The notes under the pieces are model-generated. The model was not told the DNA's origin and ran no database searches. It was given only the letters and a program-made list of their open reading frames with translations. Below, one piece after another: positions 10,508 through 21,233 of a stretch of 64,000 nucleotides of DNA. Position 1 is the stretch's first letter. The number at the start of each line of letters is the position of its first letter. This DNA is from Prorocentrum cordatum. Lineage: Eukaryota; Sar; Dinophyceae; Prorocentrales; Prorocentraceae. The stretch is taken from NCBI GenBank assembly GCA_963575745.1, contig CAUYUJ010015016.1:522744-586743 (forward strand), read 5' to 3'. Both the position numbers and the translations under genes were made by a program.

Positions 10508-10522
10508 CTTGAGCCAAAATGG
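10508..10522 (-). other. DinoSL relic at the 5' end of LINE-A
   Basis: The minus strand reads CCATTTTGGCTCAAG, identical to the last 15 nt of the conserved 22-nt dinoflagellate spliced leader (as known from the literature). It lies 102 nt upstream of the ORF1 ATG and abuts the (GTC)n target. The first 7 nt of the leader are missing, as expected from incomplete reverse transcription at the RNA 5' end. This supports a trans-spliced mRNA as the retrotransposition template. Confidence 0.8.
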
Positions 10523-10537
10523 GACGACGACGACGAC
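10523..10537. repeat. (GAC)n microsatellite, right flank of LINE-A
   Basis: Five GAC triplets directly follow the DinoSL relic on the plus strand, matching the GAC repeat at the other boundary (5060-5098). Confidence 0.8.
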
Positions 10538-11254
10538 GACGGATCGGGAATGCGCGTTTAATCGTCGACTTCCCAATGGGGCGTTGCGACCCTCCCCCCA
10601 AGCAGCTCTTAATCGTTTGGTCGCACCAGCATGGATCAGGGATCCGTGGACCTGGCGTGCGGGGGCCAGGCCCAAGCATCGGGGAAAGCATGCCCGAACG
10701 TGAGGCCGGCACTTCCAGACTGGGTGACGGGGCGCGCCGATTCTGTACGAGAACGCGGGACCCGCCGCTGGTCGCTGATCCACGCGCCTCCATCCGCGCC
10801 TGCGCTTCCTCGACGTCGCCTGAGTGAAAGAGGCTGGTTTGACGCACGGCGACGCCCGTCGGCGGACGCCGCTCTGGGATTTGCCTGGGAAACGCTTCTG
10901 GAGGTTCTCGCCGCCACGCAGGACGAAACCAGGCCTGGGGCGGACAGAATCGGACCAGAACAAATCGGGGAGCTCTGAGATCTGACGGCTCTGGATGAAT
11001 CGGGCGCCGCGGCCGTTCCAGAGCGCTCCAGAACGCCAGTCCTGGCCTCACCCGAGGCCAGGGTGAACCCCTGGAGGGGCTCTGGATCCGAGGTCGAGCG
11101 GCGGTGGGTCGGGAGGCAGAGCGAGGCGCTTCTGAAAAGGCTTGCGACACGGGGGGGGGGGCTTCTGAGGAGCCCCCTGCCTGCCTAGAAGGCCGCCCCT
11201 CATGGGAAGAATCCAGACCTCCAGAGCGCGCGCTCGAGCTTCCGCGATCTGTCC
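10538..11254. other. No gene recognised
   Basis: GC-rich sequence with overlapping open frames on both strands and no domain I can identify. It contains a G10 run near 11151-11160. Confidence 0.5.
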
Positions 11255-11525
11255 AAATCCCACCAGTCCTCTGGGCGCATGTGGTCCAGGGCGGTTTCTC
11301 TTCCAAACCCCTTGTCCCCTTCGGGGAAGGTTTATCACTGTTCCGCATTAGTGTACACCCCTTCCCCCAGGCGACCAGCAGCCAACCAGGAACCATGCGC
11401 CCCCCCCCCCCCCCCACCATCCATGTCAAAAAACACTACAAAACGCACTCTGCCTCCACGTGTGGAGCATGCGCGGCCAGCCCGATGCGCCCCCCGCCCA
11501 CCATCCCTAACACATTACCCTGTGA
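11255..11525 (+). repeat. ~270-bp dispersed repeat (SINE-like), copy 1
   Basis: Begins CCAAATCCCACCAGTCCTCT and continues with TCCCCTTCGGGGAAGG and GTTTATCACTGTTCC, a C16 run, then CACTACAAAACGCACTCTGC. Near-identical copies lie at about 38013-38300 and, shortened, at 57655-57790, all on the plus strand. TGGTCTAGCGCG in copy 3 resembles a tRNA A-box, but no good B-box is visible, so the SINE label is tentative. Confidence 0.65.
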
Positions 11526-11969
11526 CGTACCCAACCCTTTCTATACATGTGGCGATTATACTCAGGACCACTCAATGCTGACTGGCATTCCGAAGGACAC
11601 GCAGTGCGCAAGAAGAGCACCCAACAGTGATATCAGAAGAGCGCAGCAAGAAGAGGAACGGCAACTATATAAAAATGGAAACACAGGGGCGTTGAAAGAC
11701 ACGCGTGCGGACGTACCTCCGAATGATCCACGTGGGACGTACCTCCGCTGGGCCTCCCAGGAACCCACGGAAGTGGCGACAGTTGACCAGATCGCAAGCC
11801 CCCCAAGGGGCGGCGAGGTCCCGAGGTGATCCGCGTGGGACGTACCTCCGCTGGGGCGGCATCCGGGTCACACCTTGGCTTTCCGGCGGCGGCTCGGGAC
11901 GATCCAGGCACCCCCAGGACGGCTCTCCGCGAGGCGCGACGCAGCGCAGCTTCTTGGGAGAGCTTCCCG
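11526..11969. other. Short diverged repeats, no gene
   Basis: Three diverged copies of GATCCACGTGGGACGTACCTCCGCTGGG occur near 11700, 11735 and 11826. No coding potential is recognised. Confidence 0.5.
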
Positions 11970-12130
11970 AGGCCGGGGAACCGCCGAGAAGCGACGAACA
12001 TAGCCGAAAGTCTCCGACGAGAAACGCCGAGGCTGGAAAACCGCCGAGAAGCGACGAACAGATCCGAAAGTCTCCGACGAGAAGCGCCGAGGCTGGAAAA
12101 CCGCCGAGAAGCGACGAGGGTGAAAAACCG
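11970..12130. repeat. 60-bp tandem repeat, about 2.6 copies
   Basis: Units contain ACCGCCGAGAAGCGACGA, then CCGAAAGTCTCCGACGAGAA and GCCGAGGCTGGAAA, with a 60-bp period. Because 60 is divisible by three, frames stay open through the array (RRFSAVFQPRRFSSETFG on minus). This is not evidence for a protein. Confidence 0.85.
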
Positions 12131-13044
12131 CCGAGGCATGAACAAAAACCTCCAATTCTCCAAACTTCGCCCCTCCCCCTGGGCCTATCCCCCCCTGGGC
12201 CTCGGATTTCGCCCCCCTCCCGCTGGGCCTCGAGCTTCGTCACTACCTCCCCCCCTGGGCCTTGACTGCGAGGTGGGAATTTATCCATATCCACCGTCTG
12301 GGAACCGATGTCCCGAGGCCCCCAAGGGCCCGAATGTATCTAGACCCACCGCATGTGGAGGTCCGCGAAGACCGATCCCCCAGGCGGTGGCTATCAGCGA
12401 TGCATCGTCGATAGATCGGCGATAGGCCCCCGATAGGCTATCAGACCCCTATCGGCGATGAATGGGTGATTGGGGGTCGATGCGTCCCCCCTATGCCCAT
12501 CCCGCCCTATCGATGCCCCCAACACCAGGCGGTGGTTGTCTGGCCCTGCATCCAGACAAGATCCGCGCCTTCTGAGGAGCAGAGGTGCTTCTAAGAAACC
12601 CTCGCCCCTCCCCCTACACCGCTCTGCGTGGCCGACCCTGGGCCTCGAGGTTCGTCCCCCCTTCTCCCCCACTGGGCCTGCCCCCCCCCCTGACGTTGCC
12701 CCTGACGGTTGGCGCGCCCAGAGAGCTCATGCCCTCGGCCGGCCGGGGAGGAACGGGAGCCCCACGGCGCTGGCCAGCGCCGCCGCCCAGAGCGGCGCGG
12801 GGCGCCGCGTCGCCATCCCAGCGAGGGCGGAGGAGGACGGGGGGGGGAGAGCGAGGACGGGGGGGGAGGGGGGGAGAGGGAAGGAGAAAAAACGTACTAA
12901 TAATACTAGGAGGTTGTAATAGAAACCTGACCGGACAAAAACGGGAAGCGCCGCTTTGTCCACAAGGCGTGTCAGATAAACGTCTGATTGAGCACACCAA
13001 AGAACTCCTCGCTGGCGTGCCGCGCTGGCCTTGCCTACTCCCCA
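12131..13044. other. GC-rich sequence, no gene recognised
   Basis: CGATAGG/CTATCGG short inverted motifs cluster at about 12400-12480. GGGGGGAG-type purine runs lie at 12830-12890. No domain is seen in any frame. Confidence 0.5.
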
Positions 13045-13089
13045 TCCTTCTCCTCCATCTCCTCCTTCTCCTCCTCCTCCTCCTCCTCC

Positions 13090-13121
<32 letters not shown>

Positions 13122-13135
13122 TCCTCCTCCTTCCA
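13045..13135. repeat. (CTC)n microsatellite
   Basis: An almost pure CTC/CTT pyrimidine tract. Open frames are poly-Ser, poly-Leu or poly-Pro. Confidence 0.9.
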
Positions 13136-13454
13136 CTCTTCGTCGTCATCTGCCTCTGTTCCTCCTCCCACTCCTGCTCTGCTGCTGCTGCCGCTGCCGC
13201 GCGCGCCCCCCCCTCCCCCAGACGATTAGCCAGGGATCGCGCGGGGGAGATGGGGCCCCAAGCGCCTCCCCCACAGAGAGTTCGCCAGAATTCGCGCCGC
13301 GCGCGGAGGGCAGGATTAGTGGTTGCTTCTCCGAGCTTAGTGGTTGCCTGTGGTTGCTGTGGTTACTCTGGTGCGAGCGTGCGTGTATGTACGCGTGCCT
13401 GTGTATGTGCTTGTGTGAGCGGTTGATTGCGTATGTGCGGGCGTGTGTGCAGGG

Positions 13455-13645
13455 TGATGTTATGGCGGCGACGGGCGGGGGGATGTACAGCGTGCGTGCG
13501 GGATGTGTTAGGGGGGCGACGGGCGGGGGGATGTACGGCGTGCGTGCAGGAAGTGCTATGGGGGCGACGGGCGCCAGGGATGTACGGCGTGCGTGCGAGA
13601 CGTGCTATGGGGGCGACGAGCGGGGGGATGTACGGCGTGCGTGGG
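13455..13645. repeat. ~51-bp tandem repeat, four copies
   Basis: Each copy contains GGGGGCGACGGGCGGGGGGATGTACGGCGTGCGTGC with small changes; GATGTAC recurs about every 51-52 bp. The frames read GGMYGVRAG repeats. No other sign of a gene. Confidence 0.85.
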
Positions 13646-13654
13646 CGATGGAGG

Positions 13655-13850
13655 AAGAAGAGAATGAGGAGGAGGAGGAGGAGGAGGAGGAGGAGGTGAA
13701 GGAAGCGGAGGGGAAGAGGAGAAGGAGGAGGATGAAGACGGATACGGAGGAGGCGGAGGAGAGATGGAAGAGACCTCAAAAAAGGAGAAGACCTCAGAGA
13801 CGAAGAAAACGGAGACCTCAGAAACGGAGGAAACCTCAGAGGCGGAGAGG
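13655..13850. repeat. GGA/GAA purine-rich simple sequence
   Basis: (GAG)n grading into imperfect GGAGAC/GAAAC repeats (ACCTCAGAAACGGAG-like). Glu/Lys/Arg-rich frames are compositional. Confidence 0.8.
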
Positions 13851-13904
13851 ACGGAATGGTGGAATGGACGGACCAGACAGGACCTCGAGCTCAGATGGTG
13901 CGAG

Positions 13905-14165
13905 TGCCGTTTTCCGAGGATGTCTCTAGCGAGAGACCTATTTTGAACGAAACATGGCTTAATCAAACAGTTTCCACATTTAACGTGTTCGAGGATGTCT
14001 CGGGCGAAAATCTAACGATTTGCTCAATTTCGCGAGCGAGCTCAGTAGCTCGTTTTCCGAGGATGTATCGAACAAGAACCTCCTGTTTAACAAAAAACGT
14101 CTCAACTACACGGCTTCAACATCTCACTTGTTCGAGGATGTCTCGAGCGAAACTGCCATTTTGAG
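13905..14165. repeat. Degenerate tandem repeat with TTCGAGGATGTCTCGAGCGAA
   Basis: Four diverged copies of a ~75-90-bp unit, each with (T/C)GAGGATGT(C/A)TC near 13916, 13991, 14059 and 14133, followed by an AT-richer segment. It is markedly less GC-rich than its surroundings. No coding function is evident. Confidence 0.7.
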
Positions 14166-14765
14166 CGGAATGTTCCTGCGGTTTATGCCGTGTTCATGTG
14201 TATTATGCCGTGCTCTTGTGTGTTCTGCCATTCCCCTGCTTCTTCTGCCATGCTCCTGCGTGTTAAAGTTAAAGTTAAAGACGGGGCCTTCAAGGCAAAG
14301 TGGCGGGCCAAAGGGCCAAAGACACGCCAGCACGGGGGGGGCGCCTAGGGCCGCCGCCCGCGGGGGCCCCGCAGGGCCACCCACCCGAGAGGGGCCACCT
14401 TGGGCCGCCTCACGGCCTCCCAGCGGGGCCGCCTTGGGCCACCGCTCCAAGGGAGCTCGACTGCGACAGTACACAGGAGCCCCCACACAGCAGAGCGCGC
14501 CTCGCGTGCCTACACACCCTAGGGCAACACACGAGAGCGAACGATGCTTATTCCTTACTCACTCACTCACGGACGGCGAGCTGCGGTGCGCCAGAAGGCG
14601 GCTGACCCTGCGGCTCACTTGCCTTCCGCTTGCCGAGCTGCTCGCGGCGGCAAGCCTCGCAGCGTCCACTGCCTGCTCTGCCGCGGGAGCCGCTGGGCCG
14701 CTGCTCGAGCTGCTGGCCGCATCTTGACGACCACCAAGACAGGGCCACCGAGCTGCGGGCCGTTG
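14166..14765. other. Simple repeats and GC-rich sequence, no gene
   Basis: Contains TGCCGTGCTC-like repeats, three GTTAAA repeats near 14262-14280, and the 21-mer ATCTTGACGACCACCAAGACA at about 14719, which recurs at about 14768 at the edge of the next block. Confidence 0.55.
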
Positions 14766-15237
14766 CTATCTTGACGACCACCAAGACAAGGTCATCGCAT
14801 CAATATCAGTTGGAAGCATGAGCAAGTCGAAATTGCACTTCTCCCCCGCTCCGTCACCCTCATCAAGCCTTTCTGGCTGGGAGGGCTGCGGGTCGCTCAC
14901 AATCGGTTCCGCGGTAGGGGGGCCCGGCAAGTCAAGCGGGGGAATTTTGAGCCCCCCTGGGGCACCCACCTCAATAGTTATCTGGCTAGATCCGGCTGCG
15001 CCGGGCTGCCCATGTTGCGTCTCCGCGGGCGTGCCCGACGTCTTTCTGTCATCCTGCATATCGAATCGCAGAAGGTCATTTGGGGGAAGAGTCGGAGGCA
15101 TAGTCAAATCCTACGAACTTCCGACCTCTGGCGTTCCCGCTGGCGCTGCAGGCGGAGCATCTTTCAAAAAGGGTTTCCATTGAAGCGGAATATCCGGTGG
15201 GGGCGCCTTCGCCCCTCCCTTAGGCACCCGATCAGAG

Positions 15238-16503
15238 TCACCCGGCTTGGCCAATGACTTGAAGCAGGCCCAGGGGGGGCGGAATCAGCTTCGACACGTC
15301 ATCTGACAATGGTTCCCAAGGATTCCTGTCTCCTGGCGGCGGCGCCGTGGGAGGCAGGCCCCCTTCTTGAGAGTCGCCATCCGACCCAGCAGCCGTCGCA
15401 TCTCCTTGGCCTGTAGGAACAGGCGGCGCAAGTGGTCTGGCTGATTTAGGCGGCGGAGGTTTCGGCTCCTGCTTAACGCCAGTACGCGAGGGCGGCATGG
15501 CCGCGCTTGAAGCAGACCCGCCCGCCAGCTGCGCCGGCGGTTTGGCCATGGCTTCCCCTCGGCCATCAGGCGCGCGCTTCCCCCCCTCATTTGCTCCGCC
15601 CAAAGCGGGCGTTCGAACCTGAGTTCGCAGCCTCTGCTCTCCAAATATTCCCATGCGCATTCCATTGAACGATTCATGTTCAAGGTATGGCGAAGCATCT
15701 TCCTGCCAAGTTACTGGAAAGAGGTCAAGAACCCATTGGCATTTCTTATTCCTGACTTTGTCTATAATTTCAGCTCTCTCATGGTTCCTCGTCCTTTCAA
15801 CGTTGAAGTCTTTGTCTACAGCTTCGCCGTCTTCCAATACATTTCGCATTAGCTTCCAAGAGCCACCCCCGTTCGCAAAGAATGCGGCGGAATGCCAATG
15901 GAAAATGCGCATCTCAGTCATCACTACCCGAGTGGCATTTTCAATGCATTGTTGTGTTGGACCACCTCCACCAGAATTGGGCTTCGGACAACTCCAACAT
16001 ACAATCTCCGCAGCGTTCCACTACCCATCGATGGAAGTCTCTTCCGCCATCGCGCATCGCGCGTGGATCGAAGGATTCTCGTCAGGGTACGCGAAGGAAT
16101 ATACCCCAATGTTTGTCTTCTTCATAATTCCCCCGCACTCGGGATCCGGTGGGAGGATTTGGTATCCTTCCAAAAGCGAACGAAGCGCCCCAACGGATGT
16201 CCCGCGGGACTGCCTTGTCCGATTTTTGTCCGAAATCAACTCTTCCAATTTATCCTCTCTCACTCTAAGAGGTAGCGTCAATTTGACACATAGCTCCTTC
16301 TCTGCGTGTTCAATACTTGCTGCCTTGCCCCACATGATGCGGTCAACAATCGTTCTCGGTCCCCCTGCCACCGTGCGACCACGTCGCGTAATATAGAATG
16401 TTGCCCAATTCGGGATCCCATATTCCGCAGACAGAAACGGTCGCTTCGCACTGTTTCGAAGAAATGGATCCGCCAACCGCGCTTCTCCGCTCGAGTGTTT
16501 CAC
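15238..16503 (-). pseudogene. Fifth segment of the unknown block, one TAG
   Basis: A single frame from 16503 to 15238 is broken only by TAG at 16021-16023. It reads YGIPNWATFYITRRGRTVAG and later KTNIGVYSFAYPDENPS; after the stop come VCWSCPKPNSGGGG and WVLDLFPVTWQEDASPYLEH. The last third is Pro/Gly-rich and looks disordered. A degenerate tail continues in another frame to 14766. Function unknown. Confidence 0.45.
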
Positions 16504-16531
16504 TGTTCCTTGTCATCCGCAACAATTCATC

Positions 16532-17654
16532 CTAGTTTTCTCCTGGCCACAAAATATTATTGCTGTAGAGGCGATTAGCGAGCTCTCTAGCATTCAGAGG
16601 CTTCAGGGAGATAACTCCTTCAGTTCCCTCAGTCACTCCGATCGTGGACTGATGCGGCAACTTCATAGGCCATCTGCGAACATGATCGGATCCAACTGGA
16701 GGAAATGTCTTCTTTGTATTGACTAGCTGTGTTCCTTTCTGAAACTCTGGGCACTTTTCCTCTATTAATCGCCCCCAGTGGACCGTGGGGGAAAAAGCGG
16801 CCAATGCCCTAACGGGTTCAACTGACCGCGCCCGGTGCTTGGTTGGACCCGTCGCTGTGCCAGGTCCAACCAGCCCCCCTGCGCCACCTGGACTCTGCGC
16901 GGCTGTGCAGGCAAAGCCAGCCTTTGGCACCGCTCCTCCAAGGCTTACTTGCAACTGATTACCTTGCCTGGCCACGGGCTGTGCCCCCGAGGCTCACCAA
17001 AACCGCCCGTTTGGCAGATTGGGCGGGGGACTGAAAGCTATGTTGAGATGCTTCCAACATGTCGATCGCTTGTTGCATAAACTGATCGATAAGGATCTTT
17101 TCCCCAGTGCGACGCACGTCTCTTCCCTCGGGGGGCATGCCAGGAATGTGTGGCAAGCTCCTTGGGAGAAAGAAGTGGAATTCGCTCCTTTGCACATGCG
17201 TCTGATGCCCTCTTCCCTTCGAAATGAAATATGACCGCTCGTGGGACAAAGAACGTCGCGCTCCTTGTCCCGCATCAGTCGAGGTGGCCGGGAATGAGCT
17301 TTGCAAAAGTGGCTCAGCGAACGGGGGCGTTCCCAACATTGAAGTTGGAGTGCCGTTCCCAGTAGGACACCAATTAGTCCAGTACGACACATGCTCATCA
17401 TATGTAGCCTCTATCTTCGCAAACCCGCGCTCTCGCAGCCCATGTTCGCAGGCCCGCCCCTGGGCGGCTGAGCCGCCAGAGGGCTGACAGAAGAACCAGG
17501 CCGCAAGTTTTGCTGCTTTCAGCATATGATCCGCCATTGTTTCGCCCCCAGCAACCCTTGCTAGCGCACCATGTATGTCCAATGTGTAAGATTCATGCGG
17601 ATCGACAAAATTAATGCATCGAACGTGGCATGGCGCAATTTCCAACGCAGGCAA
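16532..17654 (-). pseudogene. Fourth segment of the unknown block
   Basis: The segment 17654-16959 carries CINFVDPHESYTLDIHGALA and GETMADHMLKAAKLAAWFF, then a charged region ending IDQFMQQAIDMLEASQHS. After a frame change, 16975-16532 is Gly/Pro-rich and then reads LIEEKCPEFQKGTQLVNTKK. A perfect inverted repeat GGCGGCTGAGCCGCC lies inside it at 17463-17477. Function unknown. Confidence 0.4.
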
Positions 17655-18399
17655 GCGTCATTCAAAATCATTATCCCAGACTGAATCCCCACAGCCTTGC
17701 ATCGCTCAGTGCGCTGATTCATGCGTGCCCGCAGCAAAGTGGCAATGTCATCCGACATGGCATTCATCTTGAATGTGCCATTTTCCGATTGCCAACGTCG
17801 ATGATCCCCGCCAACGTAAAATATCTGTATTCCTCCAGTCTCGGAGCGACTCACCGCCTCGTCGATCATTCTCTCGGCTGTTTCAAAGAAGGGGCCGAGT
17901 ATCGCAAGTGGAATTTGAGGCTCAGCGTTCTCCTTCTTCGTTCCGCTCAGTCCCTTGAGGTTACAGTGGTCTCCGTCAGAAATATCATTCAGGGACCAAA
18001 ATATGAATTGCATGGGCGTGCGTTGGCCCGGGGTGAGATTTCCCAGATGGGTCGAAATCCGATTATTCGACAAATCATGTTTCATCATCTGATGCAGGAC
18101 CTTTCTTCCGCAAGCACCCCCCTGTATTTCTGCGCCCAGACCTTGAAGACTCCACCGCGTGAAATATTGAGGGCACGCAGAATTGCCAAGTGTTCTTTTT
18201 GTGCATTGCGAAACTCACATATCGAATCAGAGACCATGCGAATGGCAATGGTCCAATATTTGCGCCCCTCGTGAGACGTTTGGGTCAAAGGCCGGAAGAA
18301 TTCCCGTGGATGTCTGCTGGTCCGCATCATGGCGGCCAGATCCTCACCATAATCCATCCGTGACCATGCATTTCCGCCAATGTCGCAACGGCCTGACAC
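17561..18399 (-). pseudogene. Third segment of the unknown block
   Basis: Two overlapping frames (18399-18085 and 18088-17561). They read RKYWTIAIRMVSDSICEFRN and IQIFYVGGDHRRWQSENGTF, then SDDIATLLRARMNQRTERCK. The pattern IFYVGGDHRRW followed by SDDIATLL looks like a conserved core, but I cannot assign it. The frame changes near 17640 and seems to continue as PALEIAPCHVRCINFVDPHE. Confidence 0.4.
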
Positions 18400-19105
18400 A
18401 TCCTCTGTTTATTAAGCTATCCAACCGTGATGTGATGGGCAAGATCCACCACGCCCGCGTAGAACGTGGCTATATCCTTTGATGCAACGAGCCCGTTTTC
18501 TGACACTTCGGCGTCATTCAGGGACGCGGCTGTGCTGGCCCCTGTCTGCTCCCTGTGCTGTAACACATTCCATATGCCACGCGCCAAATAGGGCGGGTCG
18601 GCCCCACCGCCCGTTCCTCCCGAAATAAGAAATACAGGTGGGCCCGATCCCGGAAGTGGGCCACCACCTCCAGCCCCTTCGGTGCGCCAGGACCCCGCCC
18701 GGCGTCTCCACCGCCGGACCCCGACCCAGACGATGCCCCAACCCCCGGCTGCGCCGGCGGAGGGGGAATTGGAAGCAGCATTTCCGCTCGGAGCGCCATT
18801 CGCGGCACCAGAGCCCGAGGAACCAACTCCCAGCGGCGCGCTCGCGGGCGCATCGGAAATTGAGGTTTCAGAAGATCGTTCTCCTCAGCGTGGGTGGTCT
18901 TCTCAATCCTGGCAGCCTTGGCTGGCCTCGATCGACCTCGCCAATTCGCTTCTGCGGAGGGTTCGTCTCTTGAGTAAGACCGCTATTCTCCCTTGAGGGC
19001 GGTTCTCCTCGCTCGGACGGCTGCGCCGCCGAGTGAAGTTTGGCCCTTTTGGTTTGGGATTATTCCTGCAAGTCCTTCTATGCGCGGTGCCTATCCAGGG
19101 CCTCC

Positions 19106-19567
19106 TCAGTCAGCGCTTGCGCAATTACAGTTATCTTTGTGCTGGGATCTCCCCTGGCAACTGGGAGTGCAAAATGAGTGCCCCCATCCATCAACAGCTG
19201 TGCCGCGCGGAGGCTTGTTCCTGGATGGTCCCCAAATATTCACGAAGACAACTGGATCCGTGCGTCGGTCAACGGCTTCTATCGTAACGAAATACCCTGC
19301 GCCCCTCATGTAGGCGCGTCTAGCGACCCCCAGAACGGGTCCAATTATTTCCCCGTGATCACAAAATCGGACAGACCTGCTCTTTGGGTCCCGTGGGGGC
19401 CCTGTGTAGAATCTACTTGTCAGCGTCGTGCTCGGGTCACCATGGGACTGGAAGTATTGCCATTCCTTGATATGAAAGAGATCCAAGGGGGGACCGTCAA
19501 AGTTGCTCCTGAAATTGCGTTGTGAGCCCTGTTTGCAGGCTGCCCAGAAAACAACCCGCGGGTCCAC
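19106..19567 (-). pseudogene. Second segment of the unknown block
   Basis: Reads IKEWQYFQSHGDPSTTLTSR, DPKSRSVRFCDHGEIIGPVL and GYFVTIEAVDRRTDPVVFV, with alternating hydrophobic positions typical of folded beta-rich protein. No known motif recognised. Ends at a TGA near 19106. Confidence 0.4.
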
Positions 19568-19780
19568 ACACAGTACAATCTCTGAATTACTGACTCGTTG
19601 GATGCCCTCAATTCCTCGTTGAGTGCACTAACAAGGTTGTCAGTCCGAGAATACTTGTTACCACTCCGAGTCACCGCAACCTGCTATATCCATCGTCCAC
19701 GAGGCATTTGCTGCATCTTCTCGCCACGAAGAAATTATGCCCCTCCTTCTTCTGGTTCCAAATTGCACGTGCGTTTCAAT

Positions 19781-20203
19781 TCAACATCGGTCCACTCTTT
19801 GGTAACCACCCTTGGCTCGGAATGCCGTTTCTTTCCACTCGACATTCCCCCACTCCGCAACACAAATCTCGCAATCGATCATATTTGGGTGCCGTAACGT
19901 TGTGTATGTAGCCGGGACTTTGAGCTTCCCCGGCGGCTTTGCCGTTCGGGAGTCAATTATCCCCTGTTTCTCGGCAACCCTTCTTGCTATCCTGTTCGGG
20001 CTGTTAGGGAGGAACTCATACATCAAACGACCCTTATCATGAGTATAACTATTATCATCATCGCTTCTCTCGGAACCTTCCCGACAAGTTCTGCAGCGAT
20101 GATCTGAGCAATCTGCGTGCTCGTAGTTCTCTCTCGGCTGTGCCGTCACCGATTCCTTCGCGCGCTCACTGGCCGAGTTCTTCTCGCCCGCTGGGGTCGC
20201 CAT
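19781..20203 (-). pseudogene. N-terminal part of the unknown 14.8-20.2 kb block
   Basis: Opens with ATG at 20203 (MATPAGEKNSASERAKESV), a charged, probably disordered start. A Cys-containing stretch follows (CSDHRCRTCREGSERSDD), then HPNMIDCEICVAEWGNVEW, whose Cys spacing could bind a metal. The frame ends at 19781 and related sequence seems to resume in other frames. No DinoSL sequence is found just upstream. Function unknown. Confidence 0.45.
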
Positions 20204-20861
20204 GGACAGTGTCCAGGTGATCCCAGCGAGGTGCCTGCATCCTGTCGTTTTGCATCAAGAAAACCACTTTTCCTCCCCGGTCATCTCGGGCGGTTGCATC
20301 GCCGAGACGCCGAGAATCTGTCGTCCAGGATGGGCGCGCGGCCGAGAGGCTATAAGCTGATGCCTACTGCCTGCGAGGGGGAAGCGGCCGCGCATACGCG
20401 CCGGCTCCGCTGGTGGGGGGCACGGCCGACGGCGGCCCCGCCCTTGCCCACGAGGGAAAATGGCAGCGGCGCGTACATCGCAATGAAGGGAAGAAAGATC
20501 GAGGGAGGAGTGCGACGCCGCGCGCGCAAGAACAACATGAATCTGTTCTGCAAATTCATCTGTGTAACCTCCCGTAAGTTTCCAAACCCTACCGCGCGCC
20601 CCCACGTGCGCATGCGTGCCATCGCACTTCCTCTCCATGCCACTGGTCGCAGTTTCAGATGTGGAAGCAATGGCCCATGGCTCCTTCATGACATCCCCCT
20701 TTCTATGTTTCAATCCATGCGCGCATCCATGCAATGCTGTCTTATGCAAACCTATATCTCTCACAAATGCTTTCACTTGAGGGCCCCTCTAATACTGACA
20801 CTGGCTGGGCCACTCAGTGCAAACTATACCCCCCCGCATCAACGACAGCGCGGTCTAAAAT

Positions 20862-20867
<6 letters not shown>
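20204..20867. other. No gene recognised
   Basis: Mixed sequence upstream of the unknown block. It may hold leader or promoter sequence, but no motif is identifiable. Confidence 0.4.
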
Positions 20868-20913
<46 letters not shown>

Positions 20914-20914
20914 C
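20868..20914. repeat. (TA)n microsatellite
   Basis: About 23 TA dinucleotides with one C interruption. A similar (TA)n lies at 62188-62240. Confidence 0.95.
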
Positions 20915-21180
20915 GAAAATCCGCTCGGGTTCCTCGGAGCCTACGGAGGGACCCGCGGTCACAGTGGGCTTCATTTACATCATGCCAGGGAGAACCTCCA
21001 GTGCGCGGGATCGAACTCCGGAGCGAAATATGTTTTCCCTTGAACTCTTTGATATCCGTAAGTGCTTTGTTTTTGCCTTCGTCAGTCCTCATGTCCTCGC
21101 TTTCGGTGCATCGTATCACCCTACATGAGTTGTCAACGAAGATTATTCCCCAATCAGAGCTGTCCTCTGTCCTAGGTCCG

Positions 21181-21233
21181 GGCGCCCGGGCGCCCAGGTG
21201 CCCGGGTGCCCAGGTTTGCCGCCGATTCGGCGG
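21181..21233. repeat. GGGCGCCCGGGCGCCC palindromic cluster
   Basis: Overlapping self-complementary GCCCGGGC/GGTGCCCGGGTGCC motifs, followed by the inverted repeat GCCGCCGATTCGGCGGC. Hairpin-prone; no gene. Confidence 0.7.

Larger units (their letters stand above)
5099..10522 (-). mobile_element. LINE-A: full-length, decayed non-LTR retrotransposon
   Basis: A 5.4-kb element read on the minus strand. Order: a 5' tag matching the 3' 15 nt of DinoSL (10522-10508), a short leader, ORF1 with coiled coil and RRM-like region, AP-type endonuclease, RNase H, reverse transcriptase, a ~310-bp 3' UTR and three copies of the pentamer GTCAA as tail (5113-5099). Both flanks are (GAC)n. ORF2 is interrupted mainly by in-frame TGA codons, and the RT active site reads FADN. 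This looks like a complete retrocopy of a trans-spliced transcript that has since decayed. The boundaries are unusually clear for an element of this age. Confidence 0.85.
14766..20203 (-). pseudogene. Broken, apparently intronless coding block of unknown family (overview)
   Basis: Seven long minus-strand frames follow one another with coherent composition: 20203-19781, 19567-19106, 18399-18085, 18088-17561, 17654-16959, 16975-16532 and 16503-15238, with a tail to 14766. They switch frame at several points and have at least one in-frame TAG (16021). I see no splice-site pairs at the switches. This suggests one large protein, or a few adjacent ones, damaged by indels. I do not recognise the family. 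It could be a mobile-element ORF, a retroposed gene or a decayed host gene. Confidence 0.5.
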
